A stretch of DNA of 64,000 nt from contig NZ_AP014521.1 of the NCBI RefSeq assembly GCF_000828815.1, positions 342,001-406,000 on the forward strand. The letters run 5' to 3'. This document shows, piece by piece, positions 29,716 to 39,012 of this stretch (its first letter is position 1; every line of letters starts with the position of its first letter). The stretch is from Candidatus Tachikawaea gelatinosa. GTDB lineage: Bacteria > Pseudomonadota > Gammaproteobacteria > Enterobacterales > Enterobacteriaceae. A model generated the notes under the pieces. That model worked only from the letters and a program-made list of their open reading frames with translations, was not told the origin of the DNA and ran no database searches. A program made the position numbers and the translations under genes.

Positions 29716-29949
29716 AAAGCTATATCCTTATTAATTATATAATATATATTATTAGTATTAATTTGTATTATTCTACATATTTATTAGTTAATTATTATTT
29801 TTAACAATATTTTATAAAAATTTTGATATGTGATCAAAGATTTTTGAAAAATTATTGTTTTTTATTTGTTTATAACTAAAATTTTATAAAAAATATATAT
29901 ATAAAAAATATTACTTTATAAGAAAGCAAAAACTAAAGATTTCAATTTA

Positions 29950-31040
29950 ATGAACATCATTTGATTAATATCACAACATTATATTTTAAAATTATATATT
30001 AATAATCTAGACAATTTAATAAAAATTCACATATCAAAACATTACAGTAGTTCATAAAAATAATCTCAATAAAACATATATTTTATTAATTACAAAATCT
30101 ATATCGATGCTATAAAAAATAATACTCAAAATTTTTTTTTATTATAAAAAAAAGTATACACAATATTAAACACTGTAATTATTTCTTTAATTAGTGCACT
30201 TGTTGCTAACAATATTACATTTATTTTTCAACAAAAAAAACGTTATACTAACGTATTCTAGTAATTTCTTATTTTATTTTTGAATGTAACAAAAAATTAA
30301 TTCACAGTATAATTATTAATATCACATTATAATATTTCAGAATATATGGAAATAAAATATAATCTATCACGTGATAAAAAAATAAATATTTTTGTAAAAA
30401 AGATATAGAACATTGCACAAATTTTTTTATAGAAAATAAAAAAATTGTGCTTTATCGAGAATTTTTTTTTTATAATCTTATTAAAGAAATTCATCTCATT
30501 AAACCTTATATTAAGAATTTATGAAAAATAATTAATCTAGATAGTATAAAAAATTAAAGATAAAAACATGTCTTAATCTGAAAGGTTATGCTAATCTTAA
30601 AGATTGAAAATATATTATTAAATATTATAAATTACATTTTAAAATTGTTAAATAATGATATTAATCAAAGTTTTTGTTTTATAAATTTATATTATAATGG
30701 ATTATTAAACATTGATTATTTTTCTAAACATATAGTTTTTTAATTAATATTAATATAAAAAATTTTTAAACTAATTTAAAGTAATATTTAGAATAGTGAT
30801 TTTTACGAAGATATTAAAACACCTAGATCAGTGATTTAATCTAATTATTATCTTACAATTATTATTAATTATCTTTTTAACAATTATAAAAAATTAGAAT
30901 ATAAAAATTATTATAGAAAAAAATTTTTCTAATTAAATACTACCAAAGTATTTTATAATTTAGATCATAATTTTAGAAAAAAATTTAATTGGATTCAAAC
31001 AATTTTTTGATCATTTTATATAATAAAAATTTAAAATTTT
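29950..31040 (+). pseudogene. phrB: Probable ghost of deoxyribodipyrimidine photolyase (phrB)
   Basis: The 1.7-kb stretch between fldA and ybgI has no long frame, but three colinear fragments recall photolyase. Near 29951 an ATG leads to LKLYINNLDNL, compare LRLHDNLAL. At about 30425-30523 the frame reads YREFFFYNLIKEIH, compare the CPD-binding WREFYRHLITYH. At about 30936-31007 it reads NTTKVFYNLDHNFRKKF, compare NPTTQGEKFDHEGEF. The last two are about 120 bases further apart than in E. coli. phrB is close to ybgI in E. coli and, as I remember, lies between fldA and ybgI in Buchnera. Ends are approximate and stops occur in all frames. The flanks (29716-29949 and 31041-31453) hold nothing recognisable beyond the tandem repeat. 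Confidence 0.45.
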
Positions 31041-31380
31041 GTGATAAAAAATTTTTAACTCTTCTTTTTTAAAATTTAATGGTATTCATCAATAGATGAA
31101 GATAATATTTTTTTATATTAATATTTGAAACTTCTATCGTTACTAAAGAAATTTATACTATAAAATTTCAGTAAAAAAACGAAAAAAAAACTACAATTTA
31201 TCATTATTTTCTATTGCATCATATAAAAATATATTATTTTTTCATTTATACGTTTTTTATCTTTCCTTCACTCTTAACTTCAAAAAAAACATCTATATAA
31301 CCTATTTATATTTTACATAAAAATTTTTTAAAAAAATATTAAAAATATATTTATAATACTATAAAATTTTTTGTGTTGTA

Positions 31381-31407
31381 CATATATAACATATATAACA
31401 TATATAA
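31381..31407 (+). repeat. Three tandem copies of CATATATAA
   Basis: A 9-base unit repeated three times without change, about 45 bases upstream of the ybgI start. It may be a simple slippage product in AT-rich DNA or part of the ybgI promoter region. Confidence 0.7.
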
Positions 31408-31453
31408 AAATTTTAAAATTATTTAACATGAAATAATTTTTTTGAGAAAATTT

Positions 31454-32203
31454 ATGAATAATTTACAATTAGAGAAAATTATTAATCAAAAAATTAATAA
31501 AGATTGTATAAAAGATTATCTTCCTAATGGACTGCAAATAGAAGGACGAAAAACGATTAAAAAAATAATCACTGGAGTTACTGCTAATCAAGAATTAATT
31601 AACAAAAGCATTGAATTAAATGCTGATGCTATAATAGTGCATCATGGTTTTTTTTGGAAAAATGAATGTCCTATTATCAAAGGAATGAAAAAAAAAAGAC
31701 TAACAGATTTATTAAAAAATAATATTAATTTATACAGTTGGCATCTACCATTAGATATACATCCTTATTTAGGGAACAATAAACAATTAGCAAATTTACT
31801 TAATATAAAAATAGGTGGAAATATTAACACTTTTGTAAACTGGGGCACTTTTAAAAAAGCAATGGATGATAATCAACTTTTACAATTAATTAAAGAAAAA
31901 TTAATGCGTATTCCGTTACATTGTAAAAGTAAAAATGCTTCAAAATTGATAAAAAAAGTTGCATGGTGTTGTGGGAAAGGACAAAATTTTATTGATACTG
32001 TAATCAATTTTGGAAACATCGATGCATTTATAACTGGTGAAGTTTCAGAACAAACTTTTCATAGTGTTTGTGAAAGTAATTTACATTTTTTTTCAGCAGG
32101 TCACCATGCAACAGAAGTAGGCGGGATTAAAGCACTAGGTCAATGGTTATCTAGAAAGTATAAGCTTGATATTACTTTTATTAATATTTCTAATCCTTTT
32201 TAA
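31454..32203 (+). CDS. ybgI: NIF3-family metal-binding protein YbgI
   Basis: Di-metal NIF3/DUF34 protein forming a hexameric ring; in E. coli proposed as a GTP cyclohydrolase-like or radiation-resistance protein, so the function is unsettled. Metal motifs: VHHGFFW near residue 64, SWHLPLDIHP, and the C-terminal GEVSEQTFH with SAGHHATEVGG. The ATG at 31454, preceded by GAGAAA, gives 249 residues (E. coli 247) beginning MNNLQLEKI. A TTG at 31442 would add four. It sits upstream of sucAB, in the enteric order with sdhCDAB removed. Confidence 0.9.
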   Translation: MNNLQLEKIINQKINKDCIKDYLPNGLQIEGRKTIKKIITGVTANQELINKSIELNADAIIVHHGFFWKNECPIIKGMKKKRLTDLLKNNINLYSWHLPLDIHPYLGNNKQLANLLNIKIGGNINTFVNWGTFKKAMDDNQLLQLIKEKLMRIPLHCKSKNASKLIKKVAWCCGKGQNFIDTVINFGNIDAFITGEVSEQTFHSVCESNLHFFSAGHHATEVGGIKALGQWLSRKYKLDITFINISNPF

Positions 32204-32518
32204 AAAATATTAGATTTTTACAAAAATATTAAATGTGTCTTTAATACTATTTGTAAGCGATATTCACTAATTTTAGAAAGAAAATACTTCATATTTTTAT
32301 GAAAATTTTTTATTTTTTAATTTAATATATATTGAAAATTTATATTTTTTTTAAAATATTAGAAAGAAAAATTTTATTATAAAACAATATAAAATATAAA
32401 AAACAGTTAATTTTATATAGTTTGCATTTCATTTTTTTTTAAATTTGTCAAAAATGATAACTTTTATACTATTCTTATTAATATAAGTTTTACTTTAATG
32501 ATCACACAGGAACTGCAA
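32204..32518. other. Spacer where sdhCDAB would stand
   Basis: About 315 A/T-rich bases between ybgI and sucA. In E. coli this interval contains the succinate dehydrogenase operon among others. I see no iron-sulfur cysteine pattern or flavin-site remnant, so the loss is old or clean. The end holds the sucA ribosome site (AGGAA, about 32508-32512). Confidence 0.6.
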
Positions 32519-35272
32519 ATGTCAGATAAAGATAAAATGCATTATTTTTTAAAGTTTTATAATAGTATTGCTAATTGTAATATATCATATGTTGAAAAAA
32601 TTTATCAAAATTTTTTAAAGAATCCAGATTCTGTAAAAAGAGAATGGAACGTTTTTCTTAATTATATTTTAAAGAAAAATAAATGTTATGAAGAAAAAAA
32701 AAATATTTCATTACCTGCTAATAATATTTTATTACAAAAAGAAAAAATTTTTAAAATGATTAACAATTTTCGTATTTTTGGACATCTAATATCTAATATT
32801 GATCCATTAAATTTATTAAAACAGAAAAATATTAATGTTCTTGATTTATCTTTTTATCAATTTTCAGAAGAAGATTTAAAAAAAAAACTTAATATTAATA
32901 TATTTTCTAATCAAGAAAAAAAAATAAATATTATTGATATTTATAACATTTTAAAAAAAGTTTATTGTAAAGATATTGGCATAGAATATATGCATCTTCT
33001 TGATGAAGAACAAAAAGAATGGATCCAAAAAAAAATTGAAGGATCATATAAAAATAATTTTTTTTCTTCTGAAGAACAAATATTTTTTTTAGAAAAACTA
33101 ATTGAAACAGAAGAACTAGAAAAATATCTAAATAATAAATTTCCAGGAGCAAAAAGATTCTCAATTGAAGGTGGAGAATCAATAATGCTTATTTTACATG
33201 AAATAATTAAAAGTTCACATAAATATAATATTTATAAAATATTTTTAGGTATGGCACATCGTGGCAGATTAAATGTTTTGGTTAATGTATTAGGAAAAGA
33301 AATAGAAGATTTAATAAAAGAGTTCAAGGGGAAAAATAATTTTTTTGGTAGTGGAGACGTTAAATATCATATGGGTTTTACATCTTCTATTGAAGAATAC
33401 GATCAAAAAATACGTGTTAATCTTGCTTATAATCCTTCGCATTTAGAAATAGTTAATCCCGTTGTTATAGGTTCTGCACGTGCATGTTTAGATTTTTTTA
33501 TGAATACTGGAAAAGTTATTAATGTCTTACCTGTTAATATTCATGGAGATGCATCTATAATATCTCAAGGAGTAGTACAAGAAACTTTAAATATGTCACA
33601 AATAGAAGGTTATAAAGTAGGGGGTACTATCCACATAGTAATAAATAATCAATTAGGTTTTACTTCTAACGTAAATGATACACGTTCTACACTATACTGT
33701 ACTGATATAGCAAAAATGCTTCAATCACCTATTTTTCACGTTAATGCAGATAACCCAGAAGCAGTAGTTTTAGCAACTAAATGGGCAATTGAATATCGTA
33801 TGTTTTTTAAATGTGATGTTTTTATAGATTTAGTATGTTATCGTCGATATGGACATAACGAAGCAGATGAACCTAGTGTTACTCAACCGATAATGTATGA
33901 AAAAATAAAAAAACATCCTACGGTATGTGAAATTTATTTTAATTATTTAAAACAAACAAATGTAATTGATCAACATAAAATGTATCAAATTAAAAATAAT
34001 TATAAAAAAAAATTATTAGATGAATCATGTATTGTAAAAAAAAGTAATATTGAAAAAACAATATTAAAGAAATCATTTAATCAAGTTTCAGATGGTATTG
34101 AACAAAATTTATCGAAAGAATATTTAAAAAAACTAGGTAAATCTATTTTTTCCTTACCTCATACGTTAAAAATACATCCTTTAGTTGCTAAAATATATCA
34201 AAGTAGATATAAAATGGTAGAAGAAAAAAGAATGTTTGATTGGGGAACAGCTGAAGCTCTTGCTTATGCTACTTTATTAGATTGTGGTATTTCTATACGT
34301 TTATCAGGAGAAGACTCTTGTCGAGGAACTTTTTTTCATCGTCATGCAGTAATTTATGATCAAAAACAAGAAACAAAATATATACCATTACAAAACATTA
34401 AAAAAAAACAAGGAAAATTTCAAATATGGAACTCTATTTTATCTGAAGAAGCTGTATTAGCATTTGAATATGGATATTCATTGAGTATGATAAAAAGTTT
34501 AACTATTTGGGAAGCACAGTTCGGAGATTTTTCCAATGGGGCTCAAGTAGTTATTGATCAATTTATTAGCTCTGGAGAACAAAAATGGGGAAAACTATCT
34601 AATTTAGTTATTTTATTACCACATGGCTATGATGGACAAGGCCCAGAACATTCTTCTTCTCGTTTGGAACGTTATCTACAACTTTGTGCTGAAAATAATA
34701 TTATTGTATGTTTTCCATCAACACCATCTCAATTTTATCATCTATTACGTCGTCAAATTATTGAAAAAAAATATAAACCGTTAATTGTTTTATCACCTAA
34801 ATCTCTACTTAGACATCCTTTATCAGTGTCTTCAATACATGAACTATCAAGAGATAGTTTTCAGATGGTTATTGACGAAGTAGATAATTTAACTATTAAT
34901 CAAGTAAAACGAATAATTTTTTGTTCTGGAAAAATATATTATGATCTGTTAGAAGAGCGTAGAAAACAAAATAAAAAAAATATTATTATTATTCGAATTG
35001 AACAATTATATCCTTTTCCATTACAGATAATTAATAATTTATTTAAGAAATATATACATATTCACGATTATATTTGGTGCCAAGAAGAACCAAAGAACCA
35101 AGGAGCATGGTATTATATTCAAAATATCTTAAAAAAATTTTTTCTAAAAACGTCATGTTCTTTGCGTTATATAGGTCGATATTCATCCGCTTCTCCAGCT
35201 ACTGGATCTATTTTAATTCATACTATTCAACAGAAAGAAATATTAGTAAAAGCGTTAAATATCAATTACTAA
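32519..35272 (+). CDS. sucA: 2-Oxoglutarate dehydrogenase E1 component
   Basis: ThDP-dependent decarboxylase of the 2-oxoglutarate dehydrogenase complex; with SucB and lipoamide dehydrogenase it makes succinyl-CoA. The ATG at 32519 has AGGAA eight bases upstream and gives 917 residues (E. coli 933); an ATG at 32498 lacks a ribosome site. Visible: GMAHRGRLNVL, HGDASIISQGVVQE, YCTDIAKM, CYRRYGHNEADEP (ThDP/metal region), and the C-terminal half with RLSGEDSCRGTFFHRHAV, ISSGEQKWG and QGPEHSSSRLERYLQL. The stretch around residues 480-530 is diverged and lysine-rich. Succinyl-CoA is also the acyl donor for MetA, encoded in this window. Confidence 0.96.
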   Translation: MSDKDKMHYFLKFYNSIANCNISYVEKIYQNFLKNPDSVKREWNVFLNYILKKNKCYEEKKNISLPANNILLQKEKIFKMINNFRIFGHLISNIDPLNLLKQKNINVLDLSFYQFSEEDLKKKLNINIFSNQEKKINIIDIYNILKKVYCKDIGIEYMHLLDEEQKEWIQKKIEGSYKNNFFSSEEQIFFLEKLIETEELEKYLNNKFPGAKRFSIEGGESIMLILHEIIKSSHKYNIYKIFLGMAHRGRLNVLVNVLGKEIEDLIKEFKGKNNFFGSGDVKYHMGFTSSIEEYDQKIRVNLAYNPSHLEIVNPVVIGSARACLDFFMNTGKVINVLPVNIHGDASIISQGVVQETLNMSQIEGYKVGGTIHIVINNQLGFTSNVNDTRSTLYCTDIAKMLQSPIFHVNADNPEAVVLATKWAIEYRMFFKCDVFIDLVCYRRYGHNEADEPSVTQPIMYEKIKKHPTVCEIYFNYLKQTNVIDQHKMYQIKNNYKKKLLDESCIVKKSNIEKTILKKSFNQVSDGIEQNLSKEYLKKLGKSIFSLPHTLKIHPLVAKIYQSRYKMVEEKRMFDWGTAEALAYATLLDCGISIRLSGEDSCRGTFFHRHAVIYDQKQETKYIPLQNIKKKQGKFQIWNSILSEEAVLAFEYGYSLSMIKSLTIWEAQFGDFSNGAQVVIDQFISSGEQKWGKLSNLVILLPHGYDGQGPEHSSSRLERYLQLCAENNIIVCFPSTPSQFYHLLRRQIIEKKYKPLIVLSPKSLLRHPLSVSSIHELSRDSFQMVIDEVDNLTINQVKRIIFCSGKIYYDLLEERRKQNKKNIIIIRIEQLYPFPLQIINNLFKKYIHIHDYIWCQEEPKNQGAWYYIQNILKKFFLKTSCSLRYIGRYSSASPATGSILIHTIQQKEILVKALNINY

Positions 35273-35289
35273 AAGGAAAAAACAACATA

Positions 35290-36462
35290 ATGAGTCTCAA
35301 AAAGATTTTAGTTCCTGATCTTCCAGAATCTATTAACGTTGCCAAAATTATCAAATGGTATAAAAAAGTAGGACAAAAAATATTAAGTGAAGATATTTTA
35401 GTTTCTCTTGAAACAGATAAAGTTATTTTGGAAATATCTGCAGATTGTAATGGATTTTTAAAGGAAATTGTAAAAAAAGAAGGTGACAATGTTACTGCGA
35501 AAGAAATCATAGGATTTCTTACAAATGAAAATTTTGTAGAAAAAAATCAATATAAAAATTTAAAAAACATTAAAAAAAAAGAAAATAATAAAGTTTTAAC
35601 AAAAGAAATAAAAAACGTTGATAGTCCTTCAGTACGAAGAATGCTTAGTAAAAATGAAATAGATATAAATCAAATAAATCAAAAAAATAAAAGTAATAGA
35701 ATAACAAAAACTGATATAAGAGAATATTTGTTAGAAAAAGAAATTTCTTGTAAAGAGAATAATAGAAAGAAACGGCGTATTCCAATGACGTTTTTAAGAA
35801 AACGTATAGCAGAACGTTTATTAAGTGCTCAAAAAAATGCTGCAATTTTAACAACGTTTAATGAAGTTAATATGGAACCTCTGTTGAATTTTCGTGAGAA
35901 ATACAGAAAAGTTTTTGAAAAAAAATATGAAATAAAGCTAGGATTGATGTCTTTTTTTATGAAAGCTTCAGTTATTGCTTTAAAACGTTTTCCTAAAATA
36001 AATGCATCTATTGATAAATCAGATATAATTTTTTATGATTATTTTGATATTAATTTTGCTATTTCTACAAAAAATGGTTTAGTTGTTCCTATTTTAAAAA
36101 ATGTAGATTTATTAAATTTAGTAGATCTAGAAAAAAGCATAAAAGAGATCATTAATAAAGCACATGAAGATAAGTTAAATATAGAAGATTTAATTAGTGG
36201 AAACTTTACCGTTACTAACGGAGGCGTTTTTGGATCTTTAATGTCTACTCCTATTATTAATCCTCCACAAAGCGCAATTTTAGCAATGCATGCTATTCAA
36301 GATCGTCCGGTAGTAAAAGAAAAAAAAATTCATATTTTACCTATGATGTATATTGCTTTATCTTATGATCATCGAATTGTGGATGGAAAAGAATCTATCG
36401 GATTTTTAATGACTATTAAAGAAATGATAGAAGACCCTATTCAACTTTTAATGAATTTTTAA
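35290..36462 (+). CDS. sucB: Dihydrolipoyllysine succinyltransferase (E2)
   Basis: Core of the 2-oxoglutarate dehydrogenase complex. The N-terminal lipoyl domain (about 1-80) carries the lipoylated lysine in ETDKV. A shortened linker leads to the peripheral-subunit-binding domain (about 105-145, SPSVRRML). The catalytic domain starts near residue 160 with RIPMTFLRKRIAERL and ends with the active-site SYDHRIVDGKE. From the ATG at 35290 it has 390 residues (E. coli 405); the difference is the trimmed Ala/Pro-type linkers, here lysine/asparagine-rich. AAGGA lies about 12 bases upstream. It follows sucA by 17 bases; a frame open back to 35074 merely overlaps sucA. Confidence 0.95.
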   Translation: MSLKKILVPDLPESINVAKIIKWYKKVGQKILSEDILVSLETDKVILEISADCNGFLKEIVKKEGDNVTAKEIIGFLTNENFVEKNQYKNLKNIKKKENNKVLTKEIKNVDSPSVRRMLSKNEIDINQINQKNKSNRITKTDIREYLLEKEISCKENNRKKRRIPMTFLRKRIAERLLSAQKNAAILTTFNEVNMEPLLNFREKYRKVFEKKYEIKLGLMSFFMKASVIALKRFPKINASIDKSDIIFYDYFDINFAISTKNGLVVPILKNVDLLNLVDLEKSIKEIINKAHEDKLNIEDLISGNFTVTNGGVFGSLMSTPIINPPQSAILAMHAIQDRPVVKEKKIHILPMMYIALSYDHRIVDGKESIGFLMTIKEMIEDPIQLLMNF

Positions 36463-36544
36463 GTATTATTTATTTTATAAAAGTAAATGAATAAAAAAAA
36501 AGATATAATTGTATTACAACTAAAACTAAATGATATATTTATGT

Positions 36545-37231
36545 ATGTGTTTTAGAATTCTATCTTTTGATACTTCAACTGAACTTTGTTCAGTAGCTAT
36601 TTTGAATAAAACAAAAGTTTATTATCGATCAGTAATAACTAATTACGATCATAATCAATTTATTTTGCCTTTAATCAATTATGTTTTAAAAAAATCAAAT
36701 CTCAAATTGACAGAATTAGATGCTATAGCTTTTAGCCAAGGGCCTGGTAGTTTTACAGGGGTTCGTATTAGTGCAGCAGTAGCACAAGGATTAAGCATAG
36801 GATCCAATGTTCCAGTTATTGGCATTTCTGCATTAGAAACGATGGCTGAATCAGCTAAAAGAATTTTAAAAGCTAAAAAAATATTAGCAATGATTGATGC
36901 AAAAATGAACCAATTTTATTTATCACAATATCGCTATAGCAATAAATTACATAGTTTTAATAAAAAAGAACAATTAATAACTATACATGATTTGTTAAAT
37001 TGGTTAAAAACATTAACAGGGACATGGGTAATAGTTGGAAATTCATGGCAAAAATTAATTGAAATTTTTAAAAAAAATAAAAAAAATAATATTACTTTCC
37101 AACAAAGTGATATTAAATTTCCTGATGCTTTTGATTCTTTAACTATAGCAAAAAGAAAATTTAAATTAGGTCAATTTATAACGTTAGAGAAAATATTACC
37201 AGTTTATTTAAATAATAATTTATTAAAGTAA
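36545..37231 (+). CDS. tsaB: tRNA threonylcarbamoyladenosine biosynthesis protein TsaB
   Basis: ASKHA-fold partner of TsaD and TsaE in making t6A37 of ANN-decoding tRNAs. Motifs: FRILSFDTSTELCSVA at the N-terminus and SQGPGSFTGVRISAAVAQGL in the middle, followed by IDAKMNQFYLS. The ATG at 36545 gives 228 residues (E. coli 231); an ATG at 36530 would add five. Neither has a clear Shine-Dalgarno. It ends at a strong bidirectional terminator shared with cspE. tRNA-Ile and tRNA-Arg(UCU) in this window would be substrates of the pathway. Confidence 0.93.
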   Translation: MCFRILSFDTSTELCSVAILNKTKVYYRSVITNYDHNQFILPLINYVLKKSNLKLTELDAIAFSQGPGSFTGVRISAAVAQGLSIGSNVPVIGISALETMAESAKRILKAKKILAMIDAKMNQFYLSQYRYSNKLHSFNKKEQLITIHDLLNWLKTLTGTWVIVGNSWQKLIEIFKKNKKNNITFQQSDIKFPDAFDSLTIAKRKFKLGQFITLEKILPVYLNNNLLK

Positions 37232-37267
37232 TAATAAAAAACCCGCAGATGCGGGTTTTTTATTATT
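37230..37267. terminator. Strong bidirectional terminator between tsaB and cspE
   Basis: A perfect 17-bp inverted repeat, arms 37230-37246 and 37251-37267, with the core AACCCGC-AGAT-GCGGGTT and flanking A and T tracts. Both strands have a U-run after the GC core. It serves the convergent ends of tsaB and cspE. It is the clearest intrinsic terminator in the window. Confidence 0.93.
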
Positions 37268-37282
37268 CTGACTGTTAAGTTA

Positions 37283-37492
37283 TTACAAACTGATAACGTT
37301 AGCAGCAGATGGACCTTTTGCACCGTCAGTAATTTCAAACTCAACACGTTGTCCTTCGGATAGAGTTTTGAAACCATTGCTTTGGATAGCAGAAAAATGT
37401 ACAAAAACATCTTTACTACCATCTTCCGGAGTAATGAAACCGAATCCTTTTGATTCATTAAACCACTTAACGTTACCTTTAATTTTGGACAT
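37283..37492 (-). CDS. cspE: Cold-shock-like RNA chaperone CspE
   Basis: Single CSD-domain, 69-residue RNA/DNA-binding protein. RNP1 is KGFGFI and RNP2 is VFVHFSAI, both intact with their aromatic residues. By my comparison it differs from E. coli CspE at only about four positions (for example Ser for Thr38), and fits CspE better than CspC (begins [10 protein letters not shown]). AAAGG lies about nine bases upstream of the ATG. The gene is clearly less AT-rich than its surroundings, so constraint is very strong. It follows ssb on the same strand after a 149-base spacer. Confidence 0.95.
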   Translation of the reverse strand: MSKIKGNVKWFNESKGFGFITPEDGSKDVFVHFSAIQSNGFKTLSEGQRVEFEITDGAKGPSAANVISL

Positions 37493-37641
37493 CTATATTA
37501 CCTTTACATGAAAATAGACACTGAAAAATATGTCAACATATAGTAAATCAATTTTATTAAGTTTTGTCTAGTAAAATTAATAATTTTTATTAACTTTTAA
37601 GAAAAAAAGCTTAAAAAACAATATTTTTTTTTTTTTCTATA

Positions 37642-38151
37642 CTAAAATGGAATATCATCATCAAAATCTATAGATTCTTTTTCTAAAGAAGACGATTCAT
37701 CCTTAATTTTGTTTTGTTCAGAACTTTTTTCTTTTTTTGATAACTTATCCCAATTTTCATTATTACTAAAATGAGACTTATCTTGAGAATTATTTTGTCT
37801 ATTTCCTCCTAAAATTTGCATAGTACTACCATTAATACTATTAATAATAATTTCTGTTATATAACGATCGTGATTATTTTGATCTTGCCATTTTCTTGTA
37901 CGTAGTTGTCCTTCAATATATACTTGAGATCCTTTTTTTAAATATTCTCCAGCAATTTCTGCAAGTTTACCAAAAATAACTACACGATGCCATTCCGTTG
38001 TTTCACGATTTTCTCCTGTCTGTTTATCACGCCAATTCTCAGATGTTGCAACATTTAAATTAATTACAGCATTTCCATTTGGCATATAACGCAATTCAGG
38101 ATCTTGTCCTAAATAACCCACTAAAATAACTTTATTTATACCTCTACCCAT
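37642..38151 (-). CDS. ssb: Single-stranded DNA-binding protein
   Basis: Homotetrameric SSB of 169 residues (E. coli 178). The OB-fold covers residues 1-110, with [21 protein letters not shown] and [13 protein letters not shown]. The linker (about 115-160) is short, Asn/Lys/Ser-rich and lacks the usual Gln/Pro/Gly richness. The C-terminal interaction tip DFDDDIPF is retained, so binding to replication and repair partners should persist. AGGA lies upstream of the ATG. It is near dnaB, as in E. coli (92 min), with uvrA and others missing. Confidence 0.95.
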   Translation of the reverse strand: MGRGINKVILVGYLGQDPELRYMPNGNAVINLNVATSENWRDKQTGENRETTEWHRVVIFGKLAEIAGEYLKKGSQVYIEGQLRTRKWQDQNNHDRYITEIIINSINGSTMQILGGNRQNNSQDKSHFSNNENWDKLSKKEKSSEQNKIKDESSSLEKESIDFDDDIPF

Positions 38152-38278
38152 TTAGTTGTCCTAAAGTTTATATTTTAAATATTAGAAATATTATATTTTA
38201 TATAATTTTTTTATTTTTAATCTAGTTTTCTTTTTTTTAATACTTGATACATTCATAAAATGAATGAATTTATTAAAA

Positions 38279-38902
38279 TTATTTTAATATATAATGCGAT
38301 TTATTTTCTGGTTGATAATTAATAAAAATTATTAAATTCATTATGCATGCACCTAATAATGATATAAATAAAATACGGAAAGAAAATACACTTAATGATC
38401 CTATTAAAACTAAAATATCAAAAAATATCTGTACAGCACCTGCACGTAATCCTATTTTTTCTTGTAAAAATAATGATAAAATATTTATACCACCTAAACT
38501 AGATTTATGACGAAATAAAATAATTAGACCCACTGCTATTAATATGTTTCCTAAAATAATTGCATAAAAAGGATTTATTATATAAAAACGAAAAAAAAAT
38601 AAATGAAAATGAACAAAAATTGAAACTAACCCAACAGAAAAAAAAGTTTTTAATATAAATTCTATTCCCATAAATCGTAGTGCAAGAATATAGAAAGGTA
38701 AATTAATAATAAAAAAAATTTTACTGAAAGAAAAAGAACTAAACTTGCTAAAAATAAAAGCAATTCCAGCCATACTTCCAATAATTGCACCAACTTCTTT
38801 TAGAAAAGTAATTCCTAAGGAAATCATTATCGCGCCTAAAAAAATAGCTAAAAAATCTTCTATATAAGAAAATTGATAATGATTCTTAACAAGATTTTGC
38901 AT
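38279..38902 (-). CDS. YitT-family integral membrane protein
   Basis: A 207-residue hydrophobic protein with about five or six membrane segments (about 14-33, 37-53, 58-78, 81-103, 108-127 and 150-190). The family pattern is visible in LGAIMISLGITF, INLPFYILALRFMG and SLGGINILSLFLQEKIGLRAG, matching the YitT_membrane family (PF02588). The C-terminal soluble DUF2179 domain of Bacillus YitT is absent. Function of the family is unknown; a transport role is only a guess. GGAA is placed well before the ATG. It lies between ssb and dnaB on the same strand, not an order I know from E. coli. Confidence 0.75.
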   Translation of the reverse strand: MQNLVKNHYQFSYIEDFLAIFLGAIMISLGITFLKEVGAIIGSMAGIAFIFSKFSSFSFSKIFFIINLPFYILALRFMGIEFILKTFFSVGLVSIFVHFHLFFFRFYIINPFYAIILGNILIAVGLIILFRHKSSLGGINILSLFLQEKIGLRAGAVQIFFDILVLIGSLSVFSFRILFISLLGACIMNLIIFINYQPENKSHYILK

Positions 38903-39012
38903 AAAATTTCCAACATTAACATATTTTATGCAAAAATATAATTTATATAAAAAAAGTTATATAGATTACTTTAATATATTTATAATTTTTGTTGAATATT
39001 TATGAATAAAAA

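Noticed and set aside
35074-35289. A longer sucB start at 35074 overlapping sucA by 199 bases
   Set aside because: The extra 72 residues have no counterpart in E2 proteins; the ATG at 35290 with AAGGA starts exactly at the lipoyl domain.
37624-37636. T13 tract just beyond ssb as a terminator
   Set aside because: It is poly-A on the ssb strand, and no hairpin precedes it on the plus strand.
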